Shown: piece by piece, positions 25,346-36,486 of the stretch | How the letters are laid out: every line of letters begins with the position of its first letter | How positions within the stretch are numbered: position 1 is the stretch's first letter | From: Mesorhizobium sp. B2-8-5 | Lineage (GTDB): Bacteria; Pseudomonadota; Alphaproteobacteria; Rhizobiales; Rhizobiaceae | Length of the DNA stretch: 64,000 bases | Reading direction: 5' to 3' | Assembly (NCBI RefSeq): GCF_006440675.2 | Contig: NZ_CP083951.1 | Coordinates: 1,426,001-1,490,000, forward strand | Program-made: the position numbers and the translations under genes | The notes under the pieces: model-generated | Database searches by the model: none | Told to the model about the DNA's origin: nothing | What the model saw: only the letters and a program-made list of their open reading frames with translations

Positions 25346-26011
25346 TCAGCCTATCGTTTTTATGGCCAGTTCGGTCCGGTTCTTGGCTCCGCACTTCTCG
25401 AGGATCGTGCTGACGTAGTTCTTTATCGTACCTTCGGCCAAATGCAGTTGGGCGCCGATTTCGCCATTGCTCTTGCCTTCGACGATCAGTTTGAGGATTT
25501 CGTTCTCGCGCGCGGTGAGGTCGCCACGCAACGGCGCGCTCGCCGGGGCGTGGCGCGGACGCAATCGCTTGAATTCCTCGAGAATTTTCGCGGCGACACC
25601 GGGTGAAAGCGCGGATTGGCCGTTCGCCACGGTGCGGATCGTCGCCGCGATCTCGTCGATCCTCGAGTCCTTCAGCAGATATGCCTTGGCTCCGGCGCTG
25701 ACAGCCTCGAAAATTAGGTCGTTGGTCTCGAACGTGGTCAGGACCACGATACCGGTTCCCGGAAATTCGCGCAGGATACGCTGGGTTGCCGTGACGCCGT
25801 CGGCGCGCGGCATTTGCAGATCCATCAGGACGACGTCCGGGCGGTACCGGCGCGCGAACTCGATCGCCTGCTCGCCGTCGGCCGCGGCGCCGACAATTTC
25901 GAAATCGTCGTTTTGCTGGGCAAGCAGCGTGGCAAGGCCCTCCCGGATCAATGTCTGATCCTCGGCGATCAGCACGCGTATCCTTTCGGATTTCAGGCGC
26001 GGATCGGTCAT
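25346..26011 (-). CDS. NarL/FixJ-type response regulator
   Basis: A 221-residue regulator. The receiver domain (residues about 10-128) has the acidic pair ED near residue 18, the phospho-acceptor in VVLMDLQMPRADG and the switch Thr/Lys in VVLTTFE and YLLKDS. The C-terminal LuxR-type HTH reads LTARENEILKLIVEGKSNGEIGAQLHLAEGTIKNYVSTILEKCGAKNRTEL. The start MTDPRLKSERIRVLI at 26011 lies 20 bases after the kinase gene, so both form an operon. It is the natural candidate to bind the TGAC-N4-GTCA palindromes at 23425 and 27178. Confidence 0.93.
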   Translation of the reverse strand: MTDPRLKSERIRVLIAEDQTLIREGLATLLAQQNDDFEIVGAAADGEQAIEFARRYRPDVVLMDLQMPRADGVTATQRILREFPGTGIVVLTTFETNDLIFEAVSAGAKAYLLKDSRIDEIAATIRTVANGQSALSPGVAAKILEEFKRLRPRHAPASAPLRGDLTARENEILKLIVEGKSNGEIGAQLHLAEGTIKNYVSTILEKCGAKNRTELAIKTIG

Positions 26012-26031
26012 CTTGCTACACCCCCAACTTT

Positions 26032-27105
26032 CTACGCACCCACGGCGCCGGACCGGTCGTTCGTTGCCGACACGGTCAAGGGAAGGGATGTCCGAACCAG
26101 CGTGCCCGCCCCCGGCGCGCTTTCCACCGCGCATTGTCCCCCCGCGAGCTCGGCGAATTCGGCCATTCCAATCAGCCCGAAATGTCCCTGTTTGGGGACG
26201 GTGCCGTCAAAGCCGCGTCCGTCGTCGCGGACATCGACAATGAGTCTTGCGCCAGCTTCGGTTCTTTCCACGGCCGCGTCGAACCGGATCCGTCGCGCCT
26301 TCGCATGCGCCTCGACGTTGCGCAACGCTTCGCCGACGATGCGCCGGATCGTCGTCTCGTGATCATGCAGCCCGGGGCGGGCTCCATCATCGATTTGCGT
26401 GGAGACCTCGATGCCGGTCTGCTGCGCGAAGTCCGACAGCATCTTCTCGACATCCGAACCCGGTTCGAGGTCGTCGGGCATTCTGAGCCGGGCGATGGCG
26501 TCGCGCGCCCGCGCCAAGCCGGTTATCGCGGCTTCCTCGGCAATTGCGAGCCCGTCTGAAACACGGGCTGGATCGGTCGCCAGGAAGTGCCTGGTCAGCC
26601 GGATTTGCGTCAGCAATGCGACGATCGAATGCACGAGCGTGTCGTGGAGGTCGCGCGCCAGGCGAAGGCGGGTGCGGGCGAGCGAGGCGAAGCGCACCTC
26701 GGAATTGGCGGCTTCGAGCTGCTGTTCCATCAAGCGTCGGGCGCGCCGCTCGCTTTCGAACATGATCTCGGCCTGGCGCGCCGTGAAGTCGGGCATCGCG
26801 ATGACGACGTAGTGCGATCGATCGCCATTCCACAGGATGACCGCGGTGACGGGACGGTCCAGCCCCGGCAATTCGGCCCGCACGCCCGACAAGGCGATCA
26901 GATCGCGGCGTCCCTCGGACAAGGCCGCCATCTCGGCCTCCATCCCGACCAGCAGCGTGCACAGGCAGCAGTCCGCTCCAAGGGCGGGGAGCCACTCGAC
27001 CAGGCGCCCCACTTTTTGCTGAACTGTCCTGTCGGCCCGCAAAACAGCAAGCCCGATGACTTCCGCTTGCGCGGCCGGCAGTAATTCTGTGCCGATATCG
27101 ATCAT
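26032..27105 (-). CDS. soluble HisKA_3 sensor histidine kinase
   Basis: A 357-residue kinase without membrane helices. The C-terminal half has the HisKA_3 box LRLARDLHDTLVHSIVALLTQI and an ATPase domain with GEALRNVEAHAKA (N box) and DDGRGFDGTVPKQGHFGLIGM (G boxes), as in NarX/DegS-type kinases that pair with NarL-type regulators. The N-terminal 130 residues look like a small sensory domain with a Cys cluster at 46, 47 and 49 (DCCLC), possibly redox or metal sensing. The start at 27105 (MIDIGTELLP) is preferred over 27171. Its promoter faces operator copy 2. Confidence 0.88.
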   Translation of the reverse strand: MIDIGTELLPAAQAEVIGLAVLRADRTVQQKVGRLVEWLPALGADCCLCTLLVGMEAEMAALSEGRRDLIALSGVRAELPGLDRPVTAVILWNGDRSHYVVIAMPDFTARQAEIMFESERRARRLMEQQLEAANSEVRFASLARTRLRLARDLHDTLVHSIVALLTQIRLTRHFLATDPARVSDGLAIAEEAAITGLARARDAIARLRMPDDLEPGSDVEKMLSDFAQQTGIEVSTQIDDGARPGLHDHETTIRRIVGEALRNVEAHAKARRIRFDAAVERTEAGARLIVDVRDDGRGFDGTVPKQGHFGLIGMAEFAELAGGQCAVESAPGAGTLVRTSLPLTVSATNDRSGAVGA

Positions 27106-27177
27106 TCGTTCTCGCAAAAACAGCGGCAGGACGCGGCAGTCCACTTTGACGTAAGCCCGAACCGGCCGCAAACGAAT

Positions 27178-27212
27178 ATGACTTTCGTCATCATTGCCCC
27201 TGACTTTCGACA
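27178..27212. promoter_or_regulatory. tandem TGAC-N4-GTCA operator (copy 2), between kinase operon and 27340 peptide
   Basis: ATGACTTTCGTCAT (27178-27191) is a perfect palindrome; 22 bases on, TGACTTTCGACA (27201-27212) is an imperfect one. Layout and flanking CGAATATGAC match copy 1 at 23425. It lies 73 bases upstream of the kinase start, so it could serve the two-component operon and the divergent plus-strand genes. Confidence 0.7.
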
Positions 27213-27339
27213 GATGTCACGCCCCCGCCAAAGGGGCTAGGTCGAAGGTCGTCGACAGCGGCAACCTGTCGACGTGGTTTGAAACGATGATCTTCGTCCG
27301 GTTCGCCGGCACGACGGGCTCAGACCGAGGGAGCTGGGG

Positions 27340-27489
27340 TTGCCGCGATTTCAGCACTGGGAAAAGGAACCGTGGACGTGGAGACGGTTTCGGCAGTTGC
27401 CGATCAGCTTTCAGATATTGGCGCTTCTGTCCGTAGCCGCGATCCTGTCGATCTCATTTCTGATCTTCGTGCTTTCTATTTTCAGGTAA
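27340..27489 (+). CDS. small membrane peptide (49 aa), candidate
   Basis: A frame with a TTG start preceded by AGGGAG at six-base spacing. It reads a basic/aromatic head (LPRFQHWEKEPWTWRRFRQ) followed by one long hydrophobic helix (ILALLSVAAILSISFLIFVL) and stops at SIFR. Such a layout is typical of single-pass regulatory peptides. About two thirds of its third codon positions are G or C. A competing frame, GTG 27372 to TGA 27545, ends by an ATGA overlap with the XRE gene but has poorer codon usage. It lies downstream of operator copy 2. Confidence 0.4.
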   Translation: MPRFQHWEKEPWTWRRFRQLPISFQILALLSVAAILSISFLIFVLSIFR

Positions 27490-27541
27490 TCGAGGCTCTG
27501 TCTCGAGCCGCGCAGCAAGCCAAACCCGAACGCCGGTCGCC

Positions 27542-27967
27542 ATGAAGCTAAACGTCCAATTCATCAAGCACCCAGGCTCGAAAGAGCGCATGGTCGTGCT
27601 GCCGGAATCCCAGTTCCGCATACTCAAGCGGACCGCGATGGCGGGTGTGAGCGAGCTCGATGAGTCTGCCCCCAACAGTCCTTTGCCCAAGCGCGTCCTC
27701 GACAGGATCGCCGCCGGCGAGAACCCGGTTCGCGCCGTCAGGGTCCTGCGCGGCCTGAGCGGAAGGCAACTCGCCGCCCAAGCCGGAATAACCCCGAGCA
27801 TGCTGTCGCAGATAGAGCGGTCCGGAAAGACGGCCTCCACCCGGACCCTCAAGGCGATCGCGCACATCCTGGAAGTGCCGCTCGGTGCCATTTCGCCTCA
27901 TCTGTCCGCCGGTATCGGAGGTGTGCCGGCCGATGCCGGCAGGACCGTGGCGTGGATCCTGACCTGA
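27542..27967 (+). CDS. XRE-family HTH protein
   Basis: A 141-residue protein. The N-terminal part (MKLNVQFIKHPGSKERMVVLPESQFRILKRTA) resembles the short dimerisation element of antitoxin-like proteins, and residues about 60-118 form an HTH_XRE domain (NPVRAVRVLRGLSGRQLAAQAGITPSMLSQIERSGKTASTRTLKAIAHILEVPLGAI). No toxin gene of known type adjoins it. It lies in the plus-strand run headed by operator copy 2 and may be under the two-component system. Confidence 0.82.
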   Translation: MKLNVQFIKHPGSKERMVVLPESQFRILKRTAMAGVSELDESAPNSPLPKRVLDRIAAGENPVRAVRVLRGLSGRQLAAQAGITPSMLSQIERSGKTASTRTLKAIAHILEVPLGAISPHLSAGIGGVPADAGRTVAWILT

Positions 27968-28035
27968 GGATCGAGACGCCCGCGGCGGCGCCCGCGCGCG
28001 CTTCGAGATCGGCAGGCAAAGCGTGGGTGAGTGAG

Positions 28036-28374
28036 ATGAACGCGACAGAGAGCCGTTCCCCGTGGCCGCTGAGGGGGATCTCCGAGTGGCGAATGGCCGT
28101 CCTGATCGGATGCGGCTGTTGTCTGATGCTGATCGCCATCGGTTGGCTATCAAGCGTTGCCTCTTCCGCCGTGCATGATCCGGATTTGCTTGCCGTGAAC
28201 GCCACCGACAAAGGCCCGCGCATCGTTCCCCGATCGGGGATCGACTTCGCCTGCAAGGGGCAGAACTGGGGTCATGAATCGAGTGAGTGCCTGGCCGCCA
28301 TCCGAATCCAAACCGGACAGCGGCGATCGATCCGCATCATCGCCGACGGCGGCAACGACTCGCAAGCGCAGTGA
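28036..28374 (+). CDS. membrane-anchored periplasmic hypothetical protein
   Basis: A 112-residue protein with a short cytosolic head, one transmembrane segment (MAVLIGCGCCLMLIAIGWLSSVA, residues about 20-42) and a periplasmic region containing two Cys (FACKGQNWGHESSECLAAIRI) that could form a disulfide. I recognise no family. The start at 28036 is chosen because the preceding frame back to 27952 overlaps the XRE gene; the ribosome site (GTGAGTGAG) is weak. It follows the XRE gene by 68 bases. Confidence 0.6.
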   Translation: MNATESRSPWPLRGISEWRMAVLIGCGCCLMLIAIGWLSSVASSAVHDPDLLAVNATDKGPRIVPRSGIDFACKGQNWGHESSECLAAIRIQTGQRRSIRIIADGGNDSQAQ

Positions 28375-28570
28375 AGGCCCGGCGGCGCTTCTGGCGTAAC
28401 GTCCCGGATTGAATTAGCATCCCCTCATCGCGCTCCGGCCGCGATCCGACAGGATGCGGAATGCGGAGCGTAATGAGAACCGGGCGGCGGTCGCGTACCC
28501 AGGGCCGAGCGCGGCCAGACGCTGGGAACCTGCCAGCCGGCAAGGCGCAAGTGCAGGCGGGGAGGAGCCA

Positions 28571-29152
28571 ATGCGGAAGCTGCAGTCGCAAGGCGTTCAT
28601 CACATTACGCTGGTCGGTGCCGGGCGCCAGACCTCGATCGACTTCTGGGAGGGCGTGCTCGGCATGCCTTTCATCTTCGAGCAGCCCAATCTCGACAAGG
28701 CGAGCGAAAGCCATCTCTATTTCGATCCGGGCGACGGGCGGCTGATCACCGTCTTAACCGACGAGACTCGGGTCCCCGTCAAGCGGCGGACACCGACCGA
28801 TATCGGCTGCGTCCACCACATCGCGTTCTCGGTATCGCGGGTCACCTTCCTGCAGGCGGTCGCGCGGCTCGACGAGCGCGGCATCAAGCACAGCGGCGTC
28901 AAGGATCGCGGTTTCATGGACTCGATCTATTTCGAGGATCCGCTGGGGCTGTTGGTCGAGCTTGCTTCCTACCGCTTCGAACCGCCGGCCGGCTTCACCC
29001 ATGCCGACGTGCTGATGGAGGCGCACAAGATCCGCGTGGCGCGCGGCGACTACAACATCGCCGAACTGCATCTGGCCGACGCCATCCAGGCGCTGGTCGA
29101 GCGGTCACGCGAAACCCTGTCGGAAAGCAGGGCGGCTAAAAATCCTTATTAA
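28571..29152 (+). CDS. VOC-family protein
   Basis: A 193-residue protein with two VOC half-modules: GVHHITLVGAGRQTSIDFWEGVLG at the start, with the metal-ligand His in GVHHI, and CVHHIAFSVSRVTFLQAVARL with YFEDPLGLLVEL in the second half. Members are metal-dependent dioxygenases or isomerases acting on small aromatic or aldehyde substrates. GGGAGGAGCCA precedes the ATG at 28571. It is 22 bases ahead of the GST gene, so the two are probably co-transcribed in a detoxification unit. Confidence 0.88.
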   Translation: MRKLQSQGVHHITLVGAGRQTSIDFWEGVLGMPFIFEQPNLDKASESHLYFDPGDGRLITVLTDETRVPVKRRTPTDIGCVHHIAFSVSRVTFLQAVARLDERGIKHSGVKDRGFMDSIYFEDPLGLLVELASYRFEPPAGFTHADVLMEAHKIRVARGDYNIAELHLADAIQALVERSRETLSESRAAKNPY

Positions 29153-29174
29153 CCGGGTCAGAGGGAGGACCGAC

Positions 29175-30014
29175 ATGGCAAAAGCTGCAGCGAAGAGTGC
29201 AAAGAAACCCGCGGCCAAGGCGGTGCCGAAAGCGGCGGCTAGGCCGGCCGCCAAAGCTTCGGCCAAGGCGGCGTCAAAGCCGGCGGCAAAAGCGGCGCCC
29301 AAAGCGAAGCCGGCCAAGAAGCCCGGTGTGAAACTCAGCGTGCTGAGGCCGAGCGTCAACAACATGACGGTGCGGGTGTTCGCGCGCGCGGCCGGGCTCG
29401 ATCCGACGGAGACCGATGCCTGGGGCCAAACGCGTTCGCCCGAATTCCTGGCGCGCAATCCGGCGCATCTGACGCCGATGATCGAGGATAAGGGCCTGCC
29501 GCGCGGCGTGCTGTGGGAAAGCTGCGCCATCATGCAGTATCTCGCCAACAAGCACGGGCTGGATAAGTTCTATCCGAGGGCGCCGGCCAAGCGGGCGATG
29601 ATCGACAGCGCCATGTTCTATCTGGTCGGCACACTTTATCCGTATGTCGCGCGCGCGACGTATCCGGCCCTCGGCTTCCCGCAATATGCTGGCGAGGTCG
29701 GCCACGGCGACGCCCATCCCGACAAGAAATCGGAAGCGCAGAAGGCGGCGATGGCTGCGATCGCGGAGCCGCTCGAGGTGTTTCATTCCTTCTTCCGCGA
29801 CGGCAAACCTTTCATCGGCGGCAACAACCCGTCGATCGCCGATATAAGGCTGGCGGCAACGCTCGAATTCCTGGCGGTCATCGACTACGTGCTGCCCAAA
29901 TGGGCGAACGAGTATATGGCGGCGCTGGAGAAGAAGCTCGGCAAGGCTTATGCCGAACCCGCCGGCGACGTGCGCGGCTACATCGCACATGTGAAATCGC
30001 AGGCCAGGGCGTAG
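29175..30014 (+). CDS. glutathione S-transferase-like protein with histone-H1-like N-terminal tail
   Basis: A 279-residue protein. Residues 1-50 are almost only Lys, Ala and Pro in KPAAKA repeats, like the tail of bacterial histone-H1 homologues. From residue 52 it is a GST fold: the N-terminal thioredoxin-like part with NPAHLTPMIEDKG and WESCAIMQYLANKHGLDKFYPR, then the all-helical domain with PFIGGNNPSIADIRLAATLEFL, the N-capping box region. GGAGGACCGAC precedes the ATG. The tail is coded in frame and precedes the usual GST start, so this is a real extension, not a start error, unless an internal start is used. A DNA- or anion-binding tail on a GST is unusual. Confidence 0.88.
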   Translation: MAKAAAKSAKKPAAKAVPKAAARPAAKASAKAASKPAAKAAPKAKPAKKPGVKLSVLRPSVNNMTVRVFARAAGLDPTETDAWGQTRSPEFLARNPAHLTPMIEDKGLPRGVLWESCAIMQYLANKHGLDKFYPRAPAKRAMIDSAMFYLVGTLYPYVARATYPALGFPQYAGEVGHGDAHPDKKSEAQKAAMAAIAEPLEVFHSFFRDGKPFIGGNNPSIADIRLAATLEFLAVIDYVLPKWANEYMAALEKKLGKAYAEPAGDVRGYIAHVKSQARA

Positions 30015-30115
30015 CAGTGCCTCGCGGGGTTAAGGTTTCGTTTATCTAAGGCCTGTCTACTGGTCGCAGTCCTCGCCGCGACCACGGATGTACTGGCGCC
30101 ATGACGAGGCAAGGG

Positions 30116-30150
30116 AAAGGTCGGCTCCGTGCCGGCCTTTTGCTTTTTTT
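30116..30150 (+). terminator. rho-independent terminator downstream of GST gene
   Basis: AAAGGTCGGC (30116-30125) pairs with GCCGGCCTTT (30131-30140), then TGCTTTTTTT follows. Since it lies 100 bases past the GST stop and another stem (GGTCGC/GCGACC, 30062-30083) precedes it, the stretch could also be the 3' end of a small RNA. Confidence 0.78.
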
Positions 30151-30281
30151 CGCGGCCATCGCGCCGCAATCACGACAGTATGATTGCGGCGCCGACGGGC
30201 GGGTTGAAAGCCTATTGTCATCTCCGTCATGGGTCGTACGATGCCGCCAGGCGGTTGAGCGATGGCAACGAGGAATCCGCG

Positions 30282-30647
30282 ATGAACATGGCAAGATCCT
30301 TGATGATGGCGGGCGCGCTGTCGATCGCGCCGTTTCCATCGGCCGCCGCGTCGCTCAGCAGCATGAACGAGGTCGGCGCCGCGTTGCTCGCCTGCTGGAC
30401 ACCGCCGGCCAATTCCGACAATTCCTCCGTCACGCTCAGCTTCAGCTTCAAGCGCGACGGCACGCTGATCGGGCCGCCGAGGACGACCGCCATCCATGTC
30501 AGCGGCGACGACAAGACGCGCAAGGCCTATGTCGATGCGGCGACCAAGGCCCTGAACGATTGCCTGCCGCTCAGCTTTTCGCCGTCGCTGGCGCAAGGCG
30601 TTGCCGGAAACGTCTTCACGCTGCAGTTCAACTCGCCGAAGACCTAA
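30282..30647 (+). CDS. secreted hypothetical protein
   Basis: A 121-residue protein with a probable signal peptide (MNMARSLMMAGALSIAPFPSAAA, cleavage near residue 23) and a mature domain containing ALLACWTPPAN, SVTLSFSFKRDGTLIGPPR and ALNDCLPLSFSPSLAQ. This resembles the TonB-C/energy-transducer-like pattern of small rhizobial periplasmic proteins, but I do not recognise it firmly. GAGGAATCCGCG precedes the ATG at 30282. A palindromic repeat abuts its stop codon. Confidence 0.7.
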   Translation: MNMARSLMMAGALSIAPFPSAAASLSSMNEVGAALLACWTPPANSDNSSVTLSFSFKRDGTLIGPPRTTAIHVSGDDKTRKAYVDAATKALNDCLPLSFSPSLAQGVAGNVFTLQFNSPKT

Positions 30648-30685
30648 AAGCGCGTCGCTGAAGCGGATTCAGGCGACGCGCTTTA
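30645..30685. repeat. AAGCGCGTCGC palindromic repeat
   Basis: TAAAAGCGCGTCGCTGAA pairs with TTCAGGCGACGCGCTTTA across the loop GCGGA. The same hairpin occurs at 50159-50200. It overlaps the stop codon of the secreted hypothetical gene and may double as its terminator. Confidence 0.75.
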
Positions 30686-30745
30686 GCCACTCGCACTTTC
30701 CTGGAAGTCCTCTAAGGCGCCGAGCCCGGCCGTGCCGCGCTCAAA

Positions 30746-30961
30746 TCAACCGCGTGCGCGTCTGACCTGGGCGTGTTTTTCCAATTCCGGCATCTCGAAG
30801 ACGTAATCGTTCCAGGCGGAGTCCGGGATCTGCCCGGCCAGGTAGCAATCCAGCAGAAGGCTTTGTTCGGGGGTAAGGGGTCTCGGCGCCTGCTCATGAT
30901 CCAGCCCAAGAGAATGGATCAGGTTCCTGGTCAAGCCAGAGACGGTGAAGTGAATGGACAT
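30746..30961 (-). CDS. small hypothetical protein
   Basis: A 71-residue soluble protein: MSIHFTVSGLTRNLIHSLGLDHEQ, then LTPEQSLLLDCYLAGQIPDSAWNDYVFEMPELEKHA. The start at 30961 follows AGAGGAGACTGAAG. No family recognised; it is helical and acidic. The gene stands alone, with about 290 bases of AT-richer sequence between its start and the next gene. Confidence 0.65.
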   Translation of the reverse strand: MSIHFTVSGLTRNLIHSLGLDHEQAPRPLTPEQSLLLDCYLAGQIPDSAWNDYVFEMPELEKHAQVRRARG

Positions 30962-31247
30962 CTTCAGTCTCCTCTGCACTGCGCGGCTCACATCAACGCC
31001 AACAACGTTTATCGCCGGTCAAAGGTTTCATCAGCAGTCCGTGATCGCGCAGCGGCCCGGCTTTGGCCGACCTGAAAATGGTTTTTCGGCTACTGTCTCA
31101 ATCTTGAAATGAAAGCGTAATATTCGCTTCACAAGCTTTAGCGTAACACTTGGATCGTATAGGTGAGTTCCAGGCTAACCTTTATGTATATGAGTTATCT
31201 CTTAATTATCTGGTATCAATTAAATCTTCGAACAGGGGTGGCGCCCG

Positions 31248-32183
31248 ATGGCGAGGTTGCGGCTTCTTAAGATATCATTGCTGGTGGTCATGGCGATCTT
31301 GGCGATGACGCAGGTTTCTTATGCCGATTCTTGCTCGGCGCTGAGAAGCCAGATGCTGTCCGGTGGCCGCGACGCGACTAGCCCCGAGCTTGGGCAACTG
31401 CGGCGCCAGCTCGCCGCGATCCAGGGGCTGGAGAGGCAGCGCCGCTGCAGCGCCAGCGGCGCCGTCGGGGGCTTCTTCAATGCCTGCGCGGATCTTGCCC
31501 GGAATCGGATTGAAGTGCAGCGCCGGATCGCCAGTATCGGCAATTCCGGCCGCGACTCCTCCGGGTTGCGGGCGAGATACGTGGCGCTTGGCTGTCAGGG
31601 GGCTTCCAAGCGGCAGCAGGCGCCGCGGCAGCAGGCGTCCAACACGGAGGCTTTCACCCCGGCATATGGCGGGAATGCGATGCTGTTTTGCGTTCGCCTC
31701 TCGGACGGCTATTTCTTCCCTGCGCCGAATTCGCAATTCGCGCGAGGCGGGGACCTCAAGGATACGGTCGATCAATGCCGCTACATCTGCGACGATGCGG
31801 GTGTCGATCTCTATACGCTGAGCGATCCGAGCCTCGAGACCGACCAGATGGTCGCGGTCGAGACGCGCAAGCCCTATACCGAACTCCCAACCGCCTTCCG
31901 CTATCGCGATGCCGCCGAGTTCAAGGCCTGCGACCTCAAGCGCTACTCCCAGCGGGTGGCCGAGCTCAGGGCGCGCACGGTGAGGCCGCGCAACATGGAA
32001 AACGCCATCATTCCCTTGCCGACATCAAGGCCGGACATGGGCACGGTCTCGGAGATTCCATCGAGCGGTGCTCAGGGCGCGGGAGCGGATGCGACCAGCT
32101 CGATCGCGCAGCCCGAGGCGCTCGTCCCGGCAGATGCAAAGCCGGTGCGCGTGGTCGGGCCGGCCTTCTTCCCCGCGAATTGA
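31248..32183 (+). CDS. DUF2865 secreted protein
   Basis: A 311-residue exported protein: signal peptide MARLRLLKISLLVVMAILAMTQVSYA, then a helical Cys-containing region (SCSALRSQMLSGG, RQLAAIQGLERQRRCS, FFNACADLARN) and the DUF2865 core FCVRLSDGYFFPAPNSQFARGGDLKDTVDQCRYICDDAGVDLY. Such proteins occur across Rhizobiales and have no known role. The region upstream (30962-31247) is AT-rich and should hold its promoter. A terminator hairpin follows. Confidence 0.88.
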   Translation: MARLRLLKISLLVVMAILAMTQVSYADSCSALRSQMLSGGRDATSPELGQLRRQLAAIQGLERQRRCSASGAVGGFFNACADLARNRIEVQRRIASIGNSGRDSSGLRARYVALGCQGASKRQQAPRQQASNTEAFTPAYGGNAMLFCVRLSDGYFFPAPNSQFARGGDLKDTVDQCRYICDDAGVDLYTLSDPSLETDQMVAVETRKPYTELPTAFRYRDAAEFKACDLKRYSQRVAELRARTVRPRNMENAIIPLPTSRPDMGTVSEIPSSGAQGAGADATSSIAQPEALVPADAKPVRVVGPAFFPAN

Positions 32184-32196
32184 TCGGGCCATCGCC

Positions 32197-32214
32197 CCCT
32201 GCCTTGCGGCAGGG
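32197..32214. terminator. hairpin between convergent genes
   Basis: CCCTGCC (32197-32203) and GGCAGGG (32208-32214) form a tight stem with a TTGC loop between the DUF2865 gene and the convergent lipoprotein gene; CTGTTTTG follows on the plus strand. Confidence 0.6.
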
Positions 32215-32241
32215 CCGCCTGGCTGTTTTGACCAGGCAACA

Positions 32242-32589
32242 TTATTCGCAGACGACCCGGTAGCGCTTGCCGTTTTCGCCGACATTCCTGCAGGCGAGGG
32301 GTCTCTGCTCGCCGGAAGACTCGTCCGGCATATCCTGGCTCAGGGATGGCGTCATCGAAGCGCGCCTGGGGTAGCGCCGGACGGCCGGGTCCGGCGGCGG
32401 GCCTGGCGGCAGAGGAAAGACGTCCGACGCGATCTGCCGCGACCCGGTCGCTCCCGGCGGCGCCTCGTCCCAGACACGCCTGACATCCATCCGGCTGGGA
32501 ACGATCACCGTGCCGTCGTCGCTGCGCACGCAGCCGCCCGCTGCAAGCAGCGCCGGGCACAGGACGAAAGCCGCGATTCGACCAAACAT
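32242..32589 (-). CDS. putative lipoprotein
   Basis: A 115-residue protein with a signal sequence ending in a lipobox-like LLAAGGC (MFGRIAAFVLCPALLAAGGCVRSDDG), a Pro-rich middle (FPLPPGPPPDPAVRRYPRR) and a C-terminal RPLACRNVGENGKRYRVVCE with two Cys. It should be anchored to a membrane facing the periplasm. No family recognised. The start at 32589 follows AGGTGTTGCTA; longer readings are not supported. Confidence 0.68.
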   Translation of the reverse strand: MFGRIAAFVLCPALLAAGGCVRSDDGTVIVPSRMDVRRVWDEAPPGATGSRQIASDVFPLPPGPPPDPAVRRYPRRASMTPSLSQDMPDESSGEQRPLACRNVGENGKRYRVVCE

Positions 32590-32787
32590 TAGCAACACCT
32601 CAGGCACCTTATAATGCGTCGTTGCCTCGATCGCCAACGGGCGGATTACCGCAGCCGGCGCCACAACCGGAATCTGGCTCAACGGGACCGGCGACAGGCG
32701 GTTGCAATCATTATGGTTAGCGGATCGTTAATGCTTGTCGGGCACATTCCGCCGACGGACCGGCACGGTTCGGTCCTGGGGGTAGGA

Positions 32788-36153
<3,366 letters not shown>

Positions 36154-36284
36154 AGCAATATCGGGAAAAGCGTGAAACGCTCAGGCTCCGGCGCCTTCAC
36201 GTAGCCGTCCGTCCCGGAACTGCGCGAAATCAAGAGGCAAGGCGGATTTTAGCCGGCTGGCGGGCGCAAGGCGTTGACGCATGC

Positions 36285-36306
36285 GTATGGTGCGATCGCA
36301 CCATAC
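36285..36306. repeat. 22-bp perfect palindrome
   Basis: The half-site GTATGGTGCGA is followed directly by its reverse complement with no spacer. It is not followed by a T-run, so it looks more like a protein-binding site or repeat element than a terminator. Confidence 0.7.
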
Positions 36307-36486
36307 CAAAGCAAACGCCAAGCTCGGACAATCATGACATTGATTCCGCTCTCCGGTTACGGGCGGGAGCAGCGACCGCCAACAAGAAACAGCGTCGACT
36401 CTACCCCAACGGACCTGTTTTCGGCGATGGCCAGGCCATGATCCGCTCTGGCATTCAGGCAACGCACTCTCGTCCGGATTTTATTT

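Noticed and set aside
27542..27967. A toxin-antitoxin pair built on the XRE protein
   Set aside because: The XRE protein is antitoxin-like at its N-terminus, but the upstream short frames match no known toxin family and their coding status is unsure.
20284..28400. The tRNA-Glu neighbourhood as an integrated genomic island
   Set aside because: No integrase, no repeat of the tRNA 3' end and no obvious change in base composition were seen over this stretch.
28504..28555. GGAAC followed 16 bases later by CGCA before the VOC gene at 28571
   Set aside because: Two mismatches in the -10 element; not counted as an EcfG site.
36181..36462. A 93-codon minus-strand frame before pstS
   Set aside because: No ribosome site, no recognisable domain, and it overlaps the 22-bp palindrome; treated as non-coding.
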